A DNA stretch of 64,000 nt from Forficula auricularia (GCA_024734495.1 JALMQS010000826.1:1-64000), one strand, 5' to 3'; positions 24,352-38,000 are shown, counted from the first letter of the stretch. The notes: generated by a model not told the origin, from the sequence alone. Numbers and translations are program-made.

Positions 24352-24652
24352 GTGAACCCGAGGGCTGTTAATTGACAGGCGCTAGTACCGGTTCTACTGA
24401 ACCTAAATAGATGAAATTCTTATCATTTTATGCGTAATTTAAAGAGCTTTAATTTATCTAAAAAATATGTTTTTGGATTTGATAAGCCGTTTTAGAGTTA
24501 TTCAAGAAAAACTGAAAAAACTCCGAAATTTTCTCATTTTGAGGCGCGTAGAAAAATTTCCACAACACAGATTTGGGGGAAAACTTAGGGTAGTAATATT
24601 GGAGTACCAATAAAGGTATTCTAGCAATAAAATCTTTACCGGGAATTATTTC

Positions 24653-24800
24653 CTGTTAAAATCGTAATTTGCCTGGACTTAAGTCGATCGAAACGTCGTA
24701 GTTGTATTGTATAATTTGTTATTGTTCAATAAATAATTATAATTAATTATGGGTGATTTAAATAAAAATTCAAATTTTAATCAAATTAATTACAAAAATA
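24653..24800 (+). repeat. Penelope-type terminal fragment
   Basis: TAAGTCGATCGAAACGTCGT followed by TGTATTGTATAATTTGTTAT. The same block occurs at 53.40-53.48 kb (minus) and at 60.12-60.85 kb (inverted pair). The CUGANGA half of the hammerhead is missing. Confidence 0.6.
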
Positions 24801-24899
24801 AAAGCTTCATTAGCTTCATTAATAAATAATAAACAGACTACCATATATTTACTATATATATTGTATAAAAAAATAACATTATATTTATTTTATTCAATC

Positions 24900-25580
24900 C
24901 AATTATAATTTGAAGAGTACAATGACCCCGAAATCCATCCCTTCTTTAAATCATGAAAGAGTCAATCGTGACTTATAGGTGTTGCAATTGTTGGTGTAAC
25001 ACTTTCTGGTAATATTTTCAATTATAAAAAAAATAAAATAAGGCTAGACGCCAGAAAATTTTGTCTTTTTTTAATGATAAAGTTAACCATGGCTTATAGG
25101 TGTTGTATCTTTTGTGTAATTATTTTCCCCAATCTTACGATTTATAGCTTTAAGACTGAAATGACTGACCCATGAAAATTCATTTTTGATATGATGAAAG
25201 AATTAACCATGACTTATAGATGTTGCACCTTAGTAATACCTATAATACCTGGAGACTTTTCAATTTATCTAGAAGGCTAGAATGAGCTACTGAAACCCAC
25301 CCTTCTCTTTTATGAAGAGAGTCAACCCTGAATTATAGGTGTAGCTCTTTTTTTAGTCTTTCTAATTATAACTTGACGACTAGAATGACTTCTGAAAATG
25401 TTTTTTTTTATTAGTATTATTAATTAAATTTATTTTACACTCAAATATAGCGATATAAAGTAATTTTTTCTTCTATAATGGGAGAGAGAATTAAACTGAC
25501 TTATAGGTGTTAGAATTTTCTAATGTAACACATGCCATTTTTCCAATTATTACTTTAAAATAAAATCACTTAAGATAAAT
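24900..25580. repeat. Degenerate tandem repeat, about 120 bp, five units
   Basis: GACTTATAGGTGTT or a close variant recurs near 24969, 25090, 25212, 25330 and 25497, each followed by a TGTAA-containing block and preceded by a variant of AGAGTCAAC. An old satellite-like array. Confidence 0.7.
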
Positions 25581-26037
25581 AAATTTTCTTTCATTTTTGG
25601 CTCAATGCCAAACTTTATGAGCATTTTCTAATTCCATGTTTCCAATATTATTATTACTGTAGTTTTATCTATTTATCTTATCTTAATGAAAAAAAAATTT
25701 AACAAAAGACTTTTTTTATTGTCTCCTTTAACTAATGAACTATTTATCAGAAAAGGATGTTCGAAAAAAATATAGCTTTAAAAGCTCTAGATTTTATTTG
25801 TTGATATCAATGACGTAGAACTTGTTATTTTTAAGATATACATTCTTATAGATCTTTATATTTTATGATTATCTATAAATAAACCAAGAGCGTCCAACAG
25901 TTTTCACTGGAATCCGATATTATACGGTTGGTTAATTATGGGTATCTCGGAAAGAAACATTTTTCCAATCTGTAATTAGTAATATCAGTGAAATGGGCTA
26001 ATTTTACTCGGCTACTAGAATATTCTATTGTATATGG

Positions 26038-27465
26038 AAGTATTTTTTAACCTGTTTGTCGCGACCCCCTGGGGGGTCGTGAAGCCTCTATAAAAGGGGG
26101 TCGAGAAGCCTCAGTAAAAAAAAAAAAGTTTAAAAATATATTTATAGAGGCATTCCACGCCAAATCGGACGGTTTGAAAAATTTTGATTTTTGATTTCCT
26201 TGATTTTTTGACATTTTTTAATACCCAAAAACTCTTCATGGTAAATTTTGAAATTTTTTTGATCACCTGTTTAAAAGATATCGAATTTCGTTTTTTCGCT
26301 CATAACTTCTTAAAAAATAGTCCAAATTCAATTTTTTTTTTTTGATTTTTTACATTACTTTTTAGAAAAAAATATTAAAAAATTATTTAACATGTTTTTC
26401 TATGCGATTTTTGAGTTTGAAAATTTTAATGTTGTTTTTGAAACATTACTTTTCGATTTTTTTGATAATTTTTTATTTTAAACTTCTATTCATTCTACAA
26501 ATTTTAAGACTGGATTTATAGTAGTCCTATGATAATTACTATTTTTTTCGATTTTTGAAATTCGTTCGACAAATTTTAAGGTTTGATTGATAATGGTCCT
26601 AAGATAATTAGTATTTTTTTTTTGATTTTTGAAAATTTCGAAAAAATTTTATTCACTATTAATTATTATTAAAACCTTTTTTGGTATTGAATTCTCTTTT
26701 TTTTTTTTAGTTATTTTGAATTAATTTTTATCTTTAACAGTTGTTTAAAATAAATAATTAGTATTTTAGTTTGTTGAAAAAAAAATCAAAATCAATTAAA
26801 AATAGTAATTATCATAGGACCACTACCAAAACCTGCTCTTAAAATATGTAGAATGAATAGAAGTTAAAAATTATCAAAAAAAATCGAAGAGTACTTATTA
26901 CATACATTTTCAAAAAACAAGATTAAAATTTTCAAACTAAAAAATCTTATATAAAAACACTTTAAATAATTTTTTGTATTTTTTATAAAAAATAATAATA
27001 AAAAAAAAATTGAATTTAGACCATTTTTGAAGAATTTATTAGCGAAAAACCGAAATTCGATATCATTTAAACCGGTGGTCAAAAAAATTTCAAAATTTAC
27101 CAGGAAGAGGTTTTGGATGGATACTAAAAAATGTCAAAAAATGAAGGAAATCAAAAATCAAAATTTTTCTAACCGTCCGATTTGGCATGGAATGCCTCAT
27201 TTTTTATTAAGAAAATTTTTCAGACCCCAGTTCTCCAATAAAAGATTGAGTCGACGAAAACAAATCGAAGCAAAATATGTCTGTTAAAGGTACTTAATTG
27301 TGTATTTAGCCGATACCTAATAATTATAAAAATTAATAAAAATATTGTACGGATTTGATATTTGTAACATAATAAAATACAGGTTACAAACATCGGGGGG
27401 TAGGGGGTCGCGAAATTTTTTTTCATACTAAGGGGTCGCGTCATGAAAAAGGTTGAAAAACACTG
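26038..27465. mobile_element. hAT-type foldback element, copy 1
   Basis: 1428 bp. The ends resemble CAGTGTTTTTCAACC, with CGCGACCCC close inside. The flanks GTATATGG (26030-26037) and GTATATAG (27466-27473) agree at 7 of 8 positions. Inner arms (about 26150-26680 and 26750-27200) form a long hairpin sharing GGCATTCCACGCCAAATCGG or near-copies. No transposase; non-autonomous. Confidence 0.8.
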
Positions 27466-27523
27466 GTATATAGAATGTATTATAAATTTTATTTTAATTT
27501 AAAAAATAAATATTGAGTGGATA

Positions 27524-27776
27524 TTGATGAGGCAGTCTAAAATTAAAAAAAGAAGATAATTTAAACTATATTTTTATTCATAAACCGAAGTTTCGGAGGC
27601 TTATTCCCTCCTTCTTCAGGATCTGTAATCAATTAAAATGGGATTTAGCCATCATTACAGGCCCTGAAGAAGATGGAATAAGCCTCCGAAACATCGGTTT
27701 ATGAATAAAAATATAGTTTAAATTATCTTCTTTTTTGAATTTTAGACTGCCTCATCAATATCCACTCAATTCACTT
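27524..27776. mobile_element. Penelope-type inverted pair with hammerhead-like cores
   Basis: Palindrome with outer arms GAGTGGATATTGATGAGGCAG and inner arms AATTTAAACTATATTTTTAT. Each arm carries CCUGAAGAAG, a stem II and GAAAC. On the minus strand (about 27580-27620) stem II GGAGG/CCUCC is intact but the cleavage triplet is changed (CUUC). On the plus strand (about 27662-27700) stem II is mismatched. Both look inactive. Confidence 0.65.
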
Positions 27777-28543
27777 ATCAGTCTGTCTACAAAAATTACT
27801 TCAATCTTTATAGATATTATTTTCATTTTTGAATTTGTAAAATTGTATAAATAATTATTTATAATATTAATTAAAAGTAATCACAATCCCAATGAAATAT
27901 TTTCTTTTCAATTACTTATATTTTTTATAGCTTTTTATGGCTTCATTCTATAAGATATAGTTTTCCTACCCTAAAAACTAATGGTAAAACTCAAACTCGT
28001 GAGGTATCAAAGTAAATTTAATTAATCTGAGTGACTAGAAAATAAACGTACAAAAGCCTATCATTCATTAAGATCACTAATTGTTTTTTGATATTGAAAA
28101 AAAAAATTAAAGACGCATGCAATATAAACATTTTCTACTCAAATTTTAGATTGTGACCATAAAATTGTGTTTTTTTAAAATAAATTTATAGTTTAAGAAG
28201 GTAAAATTACGTAGTTCGTATGTATTCGAAATTCAGATGCACAGGTATTAAATTATAGTAATATCGAAATAAATAAAATGTACATACTGTTGAAAAGAAG
28301 AGAAGTCCGATTTTGAACTAGCTATGAAGAGAAATATTCAAAAGATGACTCTGTATTTCAATTCAACAAGTCGTGAGGACGGATTCAAACTAACTGAATC
28401 CGACTGTTGCGCGAAGCCGTTAAACCCGCCCACCCGCCCTCCTTGCCTCCCCAACAAACGGAAAAGTGGGGGAAATTAGATTTAAATTTGAATCTGTTTT
28501 GAAATACGAATATAAACATCAATTTTAAATAAATTCTTTGAAC

Positions 28544-29865
28544 CAGCGTTTCTCAAACTTTTCGACCGGATATCCCCTGGGGGGTCGCGAAATCTCTATA
28601 AAGGGGTCGAAAAGCTTCAGTAAAAAAAGAAAAAAAAATACAAAGTTTAAAAATATATTTGAGGCATTCGACGCCAAATCGGAAAGTTTGAAAAATTTCA
28701 ATTTTTGAATTCTTTCATTTTTTGATCACCGGTTTAAAAGATATCAAAGTTTTGTTTTTGCGCTCATAACGTCTTCAAAAATAATCCAAATACATTTTTT
28801 TTTTAATTTTATTTTTACATACTTTTTAGAAAAAAATATTAAAAAATTGTTTAAAGTGTTTTCTATGGGATTTTTGAGTTTGAAAATGTTAATTTTGTTT
28901 TTGAAACTGTACTTTTCGATTTTTTTGATAATTTTTCATTTTAAATTTCTATTCATTCTACAAATTTTAAGACTGGATTGATAGTGGTCCTATGATAATT
29001 ACTATTTTTTTCGATTTTTGAAAATTTCAAAAAAAAAATTATTCGCTATTAATTATTATTAAAACCACTTTTTGGTATTGAGTTTTCTTTTTTTTTTTTT
29101 TTAATTATTTTGAATTAATTTTTATCGTTAACAGGTGTTTTAAAATAAATAATTAATATTTTAGTTTGTAGAAAGAAAAAAAAAGAAAAAAAAATAGAAA
29201 TTATCATAGAACCACTATCAAAATCCGCTCTTAAAATATGTAGAATGAATTGAAGTTAAAATTATCAAAAAAATCGAAAAGTACATACTGTTTCAGAAAC
29301 AAGATTAAAATTTTAAAACCCAAAAATCTTATATAAAAACAATTTAAATAATTTTTTGTATTTTTTTCTGAAAAGTATGTAAAAAATCAAAAATTTCAAA
29401 AAAAAAAATATGAATTTAGACCATTTTTGAAGAATTTATGAGCCTAAAACCGAAATTTGATATCTTTTAAACCGGTGATAAAAAAATTCAAAATTGACCA
29501 GGAAAAGGTTTTTGATGGATACTAAAAAATGTCAAAAAATGAAGGAAATCAAAAATTAAAATTTTTCAAACAATCCGATTTGGCGTGGAATTCCCCATTT
29601 TTATTAAGAAAATTTCTCAGACCCCACTTCTCCAATACAAGACTGAGTCAACGAAAACAAATCGAAGCAAAATGTGTCTGTTATAGGTACTTAATTGTGT
29701 ATTTAGCCGATACCTAACAATTATAAAAATTAATAAAAAATGTTGTACGGATTTGATATTTCTAACATAATAAAATAGGGGTTACAAACAGCGGGGGGGT
29801 AGGAGTTCGCGAAAAAAAATTTTATACTAAGGGGGTCGCGTCTTGAAAAAGGTTGAAAAACTCTG
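28544..29865. mobile_element. hAT-type foldback element, copy 2 (chimeric)
   Basis: Same family as the copy at 26.0 kb. The left flank CTTTGAAC does not match the right flank GTATATGG. The right flank and the next kb match what follows copy 1, so the flanks come from two different insertions. This fits a recombination product, not a simple insertion. Confidence 0.75.
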
Positions 29866-30866
29866 GTATATGGATGGAATGTATTATAAACATTATTTTA
29901 ATTTAAAACATAAATATCATTGAGTGGATATTGATGAGGCAGTTGAAAATTCAAAAAAGAAGATAATTTAAACTATTTGAATTTTGGACTGTCTCATCAA
30001 TATCCACTCAATTTACTTAGCAGTCCGTCTACAAAAATTACTTCAATCTTTATAAATATTATTATCATTTTTGAATTCGTAAAATTGTATAAATAATTAT
30101 TTATAATATTAATTAAAAGCAATCACAATCCCAATGAAATTTTTTCTTTTCAATTACTTATATTTTTTATAACTTCTTTCTATAAGATATAGTTTTCCAT
30201 CCGTAAAAAGTAATGGTAAAACTCAAACCCGTGAGGTATCAAAGTAAATTTAATTAATTTGAGTGACTAGAAAATAAACGTACAAAAGCCTATCATTCAT
30301 TAAGATCACAAATTGTTTGTTGTTATTGAAAAAAATAAATTAAAGACGCATGCAATATAAACTTTTTCTACTAAAATATAGATTGTGACCATAAAATTGT
30401 GTGTTTTTTTTTAAATTAAATTATAGAGTAGCATATAAGAAGGTAAAATTACGTAGTTCGTATGTACTCGAAATTCAGATGCACGCGTATTAAATTGTAG
30501 TAATATCTAAATAAATAAAATGTACATACCTTTTATTAATCTTTGTTGAAAAGAAGATAAGTCCGATTTTGAAGTGGCTACGAAGAGAAATGTTCAAAAG
30601 ATGGCTCTGTTTTTCAATTCAACAGGTGGAGAGGACGAATTCAAACTAACTAAATCCTACTGTTGGTGCATAGCCGTTAAACGCGCACCCCTCCTTGCTT
30701 CCCCTCCAAACGGAGAAAGTGGGGGAAATTAGATTTAAATTTGAATCTGTTTCGAAAAAACTTAGCCTTATTATTTATTCACTAAGAATATAAACATCAA
30801 TTTTAAATAAATTCTTTTGAATCAGCGTTTCTCAAACTTTTCGAGCGGATATCCATACTTCTAAAG

Positions 30867-32000
30867 AAGTGTTTTTCAACTTGTGGGTGGCGACCCCCCA
30901 GGGGGGTTCCGAAATCTCTATAAAGGGGTCGCAAAGCCTCAGTAAAAAAAGAAAAAAAAACAAAGTTTAAAAATATATTTGAGGCATTCGAAGCCAAATC
31001 GGACTGTTTGAAAAATTCCAATTTTTGATTTCCTCCATTTTTTTGATCACCGGCTTAAAAGATATCGAATTTCGGTTTCTTGCTCATAAATTCTTCAAAA
31101 ATGGTCAAAATTCAAATTTTTTTTTAATACTTTTTAGAAAAAAAATACAAAAAAAATTATTTTTAAGTGTTTTTCTATGCGATTTTTGAGTTTGCAAATT
31201 TTAATCTTGTTTTTGAAAATGTACTCTTCGATTTTTTTTTTATAATTTTTAACTTCTATTCATTCTACATATTTTAAGAGCGGGTTTTGATAGTGGTCCT
31301 ATGATAATTACTATTTTTAATTGATTTTGATTTTCTTTCAACAAACTAAAATATTAATTATTTATTTTAAAACACACCTGTTAAAAATAAAAATAAATTC
31401 AAAATAACTAAAAAAAGAGAACTCAATACCAAAAAGTGGTGTTAATAATGATTAATAAGCGAATAACATTTTTTTCGAAATTTTCAAAAATTGAAAAAAA
31501 ATAGTAATTATCTTAGGGCCACTATCAAACAAGTCTTAAAATTTGTAGAATAAATAGACGAAGTTTAAAATAAAGAAATATCTAAAAAATCGAAAAGTAC
31601 AGTTTCAAAAAACAAGATTAAAAATTTCCAACTCAAAAATCGCATAGAAAAACACTTTAAATAATTTTTTAATATTTTTTTCTAAAAAGTATGTAAAAAA
31701 CAAAGAAATAAAAAAAAATAAATAATAATTCAATTTGGACTATTTTTGAAGAAGTTATGAGCGAAAAAACGAAATTCGATATCTTTTAAACTGGTGATCA
31801 AAAACATTTCACAATTTACCAGGAAGTTTTTTGATGGGTTCTAAAAATTGTCAAAAAATAAAGGAAATCAAAAATTGAAATTTTTCAAACAGCCGATTTG
31901 GCGTGGAATACCTCAAATATATTTTTAAACTTTTTTTCCATTTTTTACTGAGGCTTTGCGACCCCTCATGGGGTCGCGACCCACAGGTTGAAAAACACTG
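30867..32000. mobile_element. hAT-type foldback element, copy 3
   Basis: 1134 bp, with ends AGTGTTTTTCAAC and GTTGAAAAACACTG and inner GCGACCCC. It has its own 8-bp flanks, TTCTAAAG (30859-30866) and TTCTAAAT (32001-32008), so it is a separate insertion next to the truncated end of the duplicated unit. Long internal hairpin, no coding region. Confidence 0.8.
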
Positions 32001-32008
32001 TTCTAAAT

Positions 32009-34614
32009 AATTGGGACACGTGTTTTATTGAACTGGGTCACATTATGCGAATGTGGGCGAAGGTAGAGGAAAGCTATATTTTTTTTTCGAATCACTGGTC
32101 CGTAAATATACTCGACTGATGAAGTTTCGTGTGTAAAAAAACTTCACAATCGAAAAGATCGACGAATGGAGGCAGAATAACAAGCCCTGCCATCCAAGGT
32201 GGGTTGACATTTTTGAAAATTTTACAGCAAAATAAATTGCTTTCAAAAACATTTGTAAAATCGTAGAATTTTCTTTACGTCTCTCATCCGGATCTAATGC
32301 ACCCCCATCGAACGAATATTTTCATTGGTGAATAATATGTGGACGAATGAAAAAAAGCCTGTAAAAGTAAGCACATTAGAAGCATAATGTTAGTCAAATA
32401 CAACTTTCAAATGAAGTGTATGGAATTTTATAACTTTTTAAAGTGTGAACCGGCACTAATAAAAACATTAATTCTACTTAAAAGTATCAAAATTAATGTT
32501 ATTTAAATTTTTACAATGTGTCTGTATTAGGGTGGTCCTTATTTTGAGTATTTTTCAAGTCTCTATCTCATTTTCAACCTGTGCCGCACAGCGTTTAAGT
32601 TTCCCATGGAAAATTGAAAAAAAAAGAAAATAAAAAAACGAGACTTTTTCCAAGATTTCGTTCACGCTTTTTGTGGATTTAGTGAATTAATAATTTTAAA
32701 TGATAAATATCTAAATCTAATATTAAATTCGAATTTTATATTTTCTTTTAAGAGCCTAAAGGCCGTTCGTAGAATAATAGAAATTAATCTTTAAACAGGT
32801 CCGGACTTGTATGTAACTTAAGATTCTTGCAATGCCTTAGCTCTAAAGGAAATCCGTGCTCTTTTTAGCCATTTTCCTTGATCAGATTCTAATGAAAGAA
32901 TCGCTCACCCGCACATTTATTAAATAATAAAAAAAAGTGAAAACTTACTTAGAGAAGTCCTTATAAGTAATTAATAATAAAATTAAATACAAATAAAATT
33001 GAATTAAAATCTCAATAAAATCATTAAACAAATATTTTCTGCATTTTTAAACCTTAAGATCTAACATAAAGCTAGAAAGCCCGAAATCCTATCAGTTTTC
33101 CGCATAGGAAATACAAATATTTTAGCACAAGAAAGAACTCTCTCCGACTTTTAATTCTCAACTTATGCTGAGTTCAGATGAATGTAGATACACAGACAGA
33201 ACAAAAATTATGATTGAAAATGATTTTTCTACAATTTCCAGACATTTTTCATCACAAGAAATTTTTTTTGCGTTAATTCAAAACTAGACTTCGAATGTTG
33301 ACTCTTATCGAGGTCTAGTTATTAAATGTTTCCAGGTAGTGATACCCTTAACTGATCTGCCAATATAGTTGTCTAACTAGCAGGGGCTCCCATTAAAGAT
33401 CGGACTGATGCTGGCTTCTACTAGTAAACATCGAGCGTGCTGCAACAGGGTTGAACATGATTGTGTCTGGTGATGCTTCCCCCACCCTCTGATCGCCTCT
33501 TTTAAATTCACTCTTAATACGTTACTAAATAATATATGACATATGAGATATTTATTATTCGTCCTATTAGTTTTTTTGTATAAAAACTTTGAAACATTAA
33601 AAAATGTTGTGGTCGCAGTAATTTGGGCTCAGTACATATAAAGGCGCCAATCAGTATTTCGCACAACGGCGCAAAACGGACTTGGTGCGTCCCAGGTCGG
33701 CGCCTTTATGTAGTTGCTTATCATTCCTTTTTAAAGCTACTATTTTTCCAAATTTCCAGTGAAAAGGGAGAAATTCGTGCATAATTTTGTGTTTTTTTTT
33801 TTGTTTTTTTATTGTTGCGAGAAGATGTATCCAAAAAGTGAAACCCAATACAAGAATGGTGAGTTAGCGAAACACAATGCTTGTTTTTCCTCCAAAGCGA
33901 AATATGAATTTGATTTTGGGCTTTATGACTTAAGATTTTCAATAGAGTGTGCTATTTTCTATCTTAATTAGCGTCAATAGAGCAAGACCCGTGCGGACCG
34001 TTGCGTAAATCTTTTGGCCCCAGAAGCAATGATATAGGCCTACATTGATTAAATGGTAACCTAGACAAAAAACCAAAACAAAGAAAAAAGCTTCAAAAAC
34101 ACAGAAAAAAAATGTTATATGAAGAGCTATCGATTGGTTGTAACTAATGTAATATAATGAGTATTAAAACTTATGTAATGTAATCTGTTTTCAAAAACTG
34201 CACCCTGTAACAATATAACTTTTAAGGAGATAGGTGTTGGTTCAAGGTGAAACATTTTTTTTAATAATAAAAATTAGGTAAAATTGCAAGGTATGCATAA
34301 AATGTGCCTATATAGTTTAAATTTTCTAGCTCGAACCGTCCACAAGACATAAAATAGCCAAATCATTAAAAATTGTTGAGAGCGAATAGAGTCTAGGAAA
34401 AAGTTTTCCATTTTTCCTCCACTATGTACTTTTCTCTAATGGTAACCATGTTTTCAATAAATGCAATAATACAGTGATCCAAAAATATATTATATTTTTC
34501 TTCAATTCATTAATTACTCGATACATTCAGCAAGCACATTATTCTGGGCTAATGAAGTATTGAATTTACTCAAAAATCTAGATAATATTTTCCCTAGGTT
34601 ATCACACAAATATG
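32009..34614. other. Intergenic, no recognised gene
   Basis: AT-rich, with a 79-bp imperfect hairpin at about 33637-33715 (TAAAGGCGCC and GGCGCCTTTA). Overlapping short frames at 33650-33970 run on both strands and look like chance. A GGGTGG-starting phrase near 32531 resembles the left end of the element at 13.18 kb, but no right end was found. Confidence 0.45.
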
Positions 34615-34712
34615 GGAAAGAAAATAGGTAGAGTCAAATGGAAGTGAGTAGTTATATTAAACCAGTCTTAAGATTGGTTTGTACTCAGTAAAGATAAATA
34701 TGATAAGAGTAA
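34615..34712 (+). pseudogene. LINE 3' tail
   Basis: AAACCAGTCTTAAGATTGG and the following ACTCAGTAAAGATAAAT match the 3' end of the LINE at 11.8 kb (AAACCAGTCTTAGGACTG, ACTCAATGATGAT). Only about 90 bp remain. It lies just past the 3' end of the beta-mannosidase gene. Confidence 0.65.
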
Positions 34713-34746
34713 AAACAATGCATTCTAATTTGAAGTTTTTATTTAT

Positions 34747-35016
34747 TTAATCCAAATTTAATTTATCTTTAAAAGAATATATAGTTAATAAATTTTCCAG
34801 TTCCTCTTTAGGTGTTGTTAAGTCGGTGTAAAAATTGATTAATTTCTTATTTTCCAGTAAATGAAAGCCATTTTCAGAAAATCGCCCTTTAATTTGTACA
34901 TCCGTGAAAGAGAGCCATGTAAAATATGCGGGTGTATCCGTTGTAACTTGAATAGTATACACCTTTTGAGTTCCTTCTGATGGTGGAGCATTTTCAGGGC
35001 CAGTCAAAATTGTAGC
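34747..35016 (-). CDS. MANBA: Beta-mannosidase exon 15 (3' end)
   Basis: Last 89 codons and stop. Includes VKYTI-like strand YTIQVTT, then YFTWLSFTDVQIKGRFSENG, the family's C-terminal domain signature (human has a close FSDNGF). Acceptor ATTATATAG. Confidence 0.95.
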   Translation of the reverse strand, partial: ATILTGPENAPPSEGTQKVYTIQVTTDTPAYFTWLSFTDVQIKGRFSENGFHLLENKKLINFYTDLTTPKEELENLLTIYSFKDKLNLD

Positions 35017-38000
35017 CTATATAATATTAAAATAAGTTTATTATCAACCAATTCTTAATATCTTAATAAGGAATCAAGTAATATGGTCATTTGTCAAATA
35101 TTTATTCTTCCAAGCTTTTTTGTCAATATACTTTACAATTTAATAAGCTGACGTGTTCTGATGTGGCCATCCACTTGACTTTACCATACAACCTGGCCCC
35201 TCACTTATATTTGATATTTAATAAAATTATTTATAATCATTTAGTGGAGGGGGTTAATTTTTGCATTTTTAGACTCCTGGGATTCCACTGATTATGTAGC
35301 CAAAATTTGGTTGAGTTTGCTCAAATGGCCTGGATTTCTAATTTTTAACCCCCCTTCCACCCCACTTAGTTTTGGGTCGATATGGACCAAAATCTAATTA
35401 GCTCTTAATCTCAATAGACCAAAACTACGTGTGAAATTTGGTTTCGATAATCCCACTAGTTTTTGAGCTAGCTCGTCCAAAAAATTTGGTAACGCATAGA
35501 CTAACTAACAGACTAGCTAACAACCAGACTAACAGACATTTTGACAAATTAATTGTTATCTCAAAAAATATAATTTTTTCGATGTTCACTTATTAGAGCT
35601 TTTTTGTAGACCGAAATGCCATGGTTTCGCTCAATTTTTTTAATCAAAATAGTTTTAGCCGTTTTTGAGTATTTCAAAAAAAAGAAGGAAAAACCTCTTT
35701 TTTCATACACAATTACAATACTTGACCATACCCTGTATGGTAAAGTAAAAAATACAAAAATACAGGAAAAACATTTCGGTCATTTTGAAAAAGCCCAGAT
35801 ATAAATAAGTAAGTTAATATAATTTGATATATTTTATTTTTCCTGATTAAGGCAAACTAATAAGTTTAGTTATAGTTTGGAAGAATAGATATTCAATTAA
35901 TTCCCATATTATCAAATTATTATATGAATGTCAACTTAATATAATTAATAATTAATAATAATATTAAAACTTACATTAAGTTGTGGATTAGGCATTTGTG
36001 GGAATGAGTTTTTAAGTGGGGCTAAAAATACAAAATTATTTTGTTCTGAATAATTTGATGGTTGAAGTTTTAATTTAATGAAACAATCTTCTTTATGGAT
36101 GCACCCTGAAGGTTCTATTAAATCAATAACAGAAGATTTAAGAATTTGGGTTGAGGATGTATAATTCTAAAAAGAAGAAGAAAATTATGATAAAATTATA
36201 AAAAAAATCATTATTTTAAGTTTTATTACCAATGTCTCTGAAGATTTCTTTGTATAAATTGGAGTAAAATCATTCCATTTATAAATATCAATTTCGAATT
36301 TAACATCCGATTGGTTTTCTAATAGATCAGATATTAAATATATTCGAATTGTATCAGAAGAATCAATTTCAGCCGTAGCAAGATATGGTGAATAAAAGTC
36401 CACGGCATAATAATGCACCACCTTCCATCTTCCAAATTTATCTGAAAATATAAAAAGGTCATTTTCATTTGGTTTATTTAAAACAGTGAAGTTAATTTTC
36501 TCATTAATATATCAAAGAATAATTAACACTTTAACGAGAATTGTTTGTGATCGGGCTTTTTAAACAAGATTTATATTGCGAGACTACTGCTGGTTGAAGC
36601 TATTGGAGTCTGCTGAGTCTTAAGTCTGGACCAAGAGAGAATGAAAAAGACGTGATCCATTTGGCTATAAACCAGCATCATTTCGCGATTGGCCTGCATG
36701 ACACTTTTTATATCGAACACTGATATGGATCACCAAATGAATTTAAAATCTGAGATGTTATATATTCAATCTCCCAGTCCAGAGTGCCCGATCTGTTAAC
36801 ACGTGTGTTAGGTGTTTACCATTAATTAATCATAAGTTTTCTGTATTTGATTCGATCGCGAATCGAATGCAGATGATTTTTGTCAAATATTAAGTGAAAA
36901 TAATATCCGAATTTATATATTTCTAACTTGAAATAGTGAAGTTAATTTTCTCAATATATAATAATAATAAAGCGGTTTGTTCTACAGCATGCGCCGTTTT
37001 CCGCATCCAACACGCCAATTCTGTCTATCCAGAATGTCTTGCTCTTGTAGTTGCCTACTGGTCATTGCCTCATCTACTCCCTGCTTCCACGTTCGTCTCG
37101 GTCTTCCTCTTCTCCTCCGTCTTTCCGTGGGCATCCAGGTCCATATTTTATGAGGCCACCTATCTTCCGGCATTCTTTTGAAGTGTCCATACCATATTAA
37201 TCTCTTCCTTTCTATTCTATCTATTATGTCTTTTTCCATTTTCATTTTGTCCCTTATAGTTGTATTTGGGATATGCTCCAATCTCGACACTCTGCAACTC
37301 CTTCTCATCCCATCCATTTCGAGCGCTTGTAATTTCTTTTCGTTTTTTTATTCATGTCCCATGTTTCTGAATTGTATAGGAGGGCTATGCCTTCCACTAT
37401 GGACCGATATATATATTTTTTTGTGTCCTGTTTGATCCCTTTGCTCCACCAGACCCCATTCAGTTGCCCAATAGCTCTTCGACCTTGACAGATTTTATTT
37501 TTAATATCCCTCTCACAGTTTGGCTCCTCGCTAAATAATATATCAAAGAATAATTAACACATTAACGAGAATTGTTTTTAAACAAGTATATATAGATGGT
37601 TTATTTATATTTATTTCAATGTATATCGTGTGCGTTTAGTTTTTCTCTGAATAAAGACCTACCATATTGTGAAGAGGTATAAAAAAATAAAAACTAGAAA
37701 AAACTGAATATATTTTTGAAAAGAACACAAAATAATTTTTTTAAATGTGTTTTAAACATTAAGTATATCAGACGAAAGGGGGAGGGGTCAAAAATGAAAA
37801 TTCTAGCCCTTTCGACTAAACTAAGTATACAGAATTTGTTGGAAAATATTTAGAATGATCCTTCACAACTTCATTTTATTTCGAGTTAAATTGAAGGAGA
37901 CATCAAATAGAGAACATACAATAGAAATATCAAACCAATTGGTCCTGAAAAGAAACTTGTGATAAATTAAGGAGGTTCTTTGGCGACAATCCACACAAAA

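Larger units (their letters stand above)
27474..30843. repeat. Tandem segmental duplication, about 2.24-kb period
   Basis: Spacer A (27474-28543) and spacer B (about 29866-30843) are homologous along their length, for example ACAAAAATTACTTCAATCTT at 27789 and 30031, 2242 bp apart. Both begin after a hAT element and end at CAGCGTTTCTCAAACTTTTC. Spacer B lacks the centre of the Penelope-type palindrome that spacer A has. Confidence 0.85.

Noticed and set aside
33651..33971. Overlapping short frames on both strands near 33.7 kb
   Set aside because: Both strands open, low complexity, no motif.
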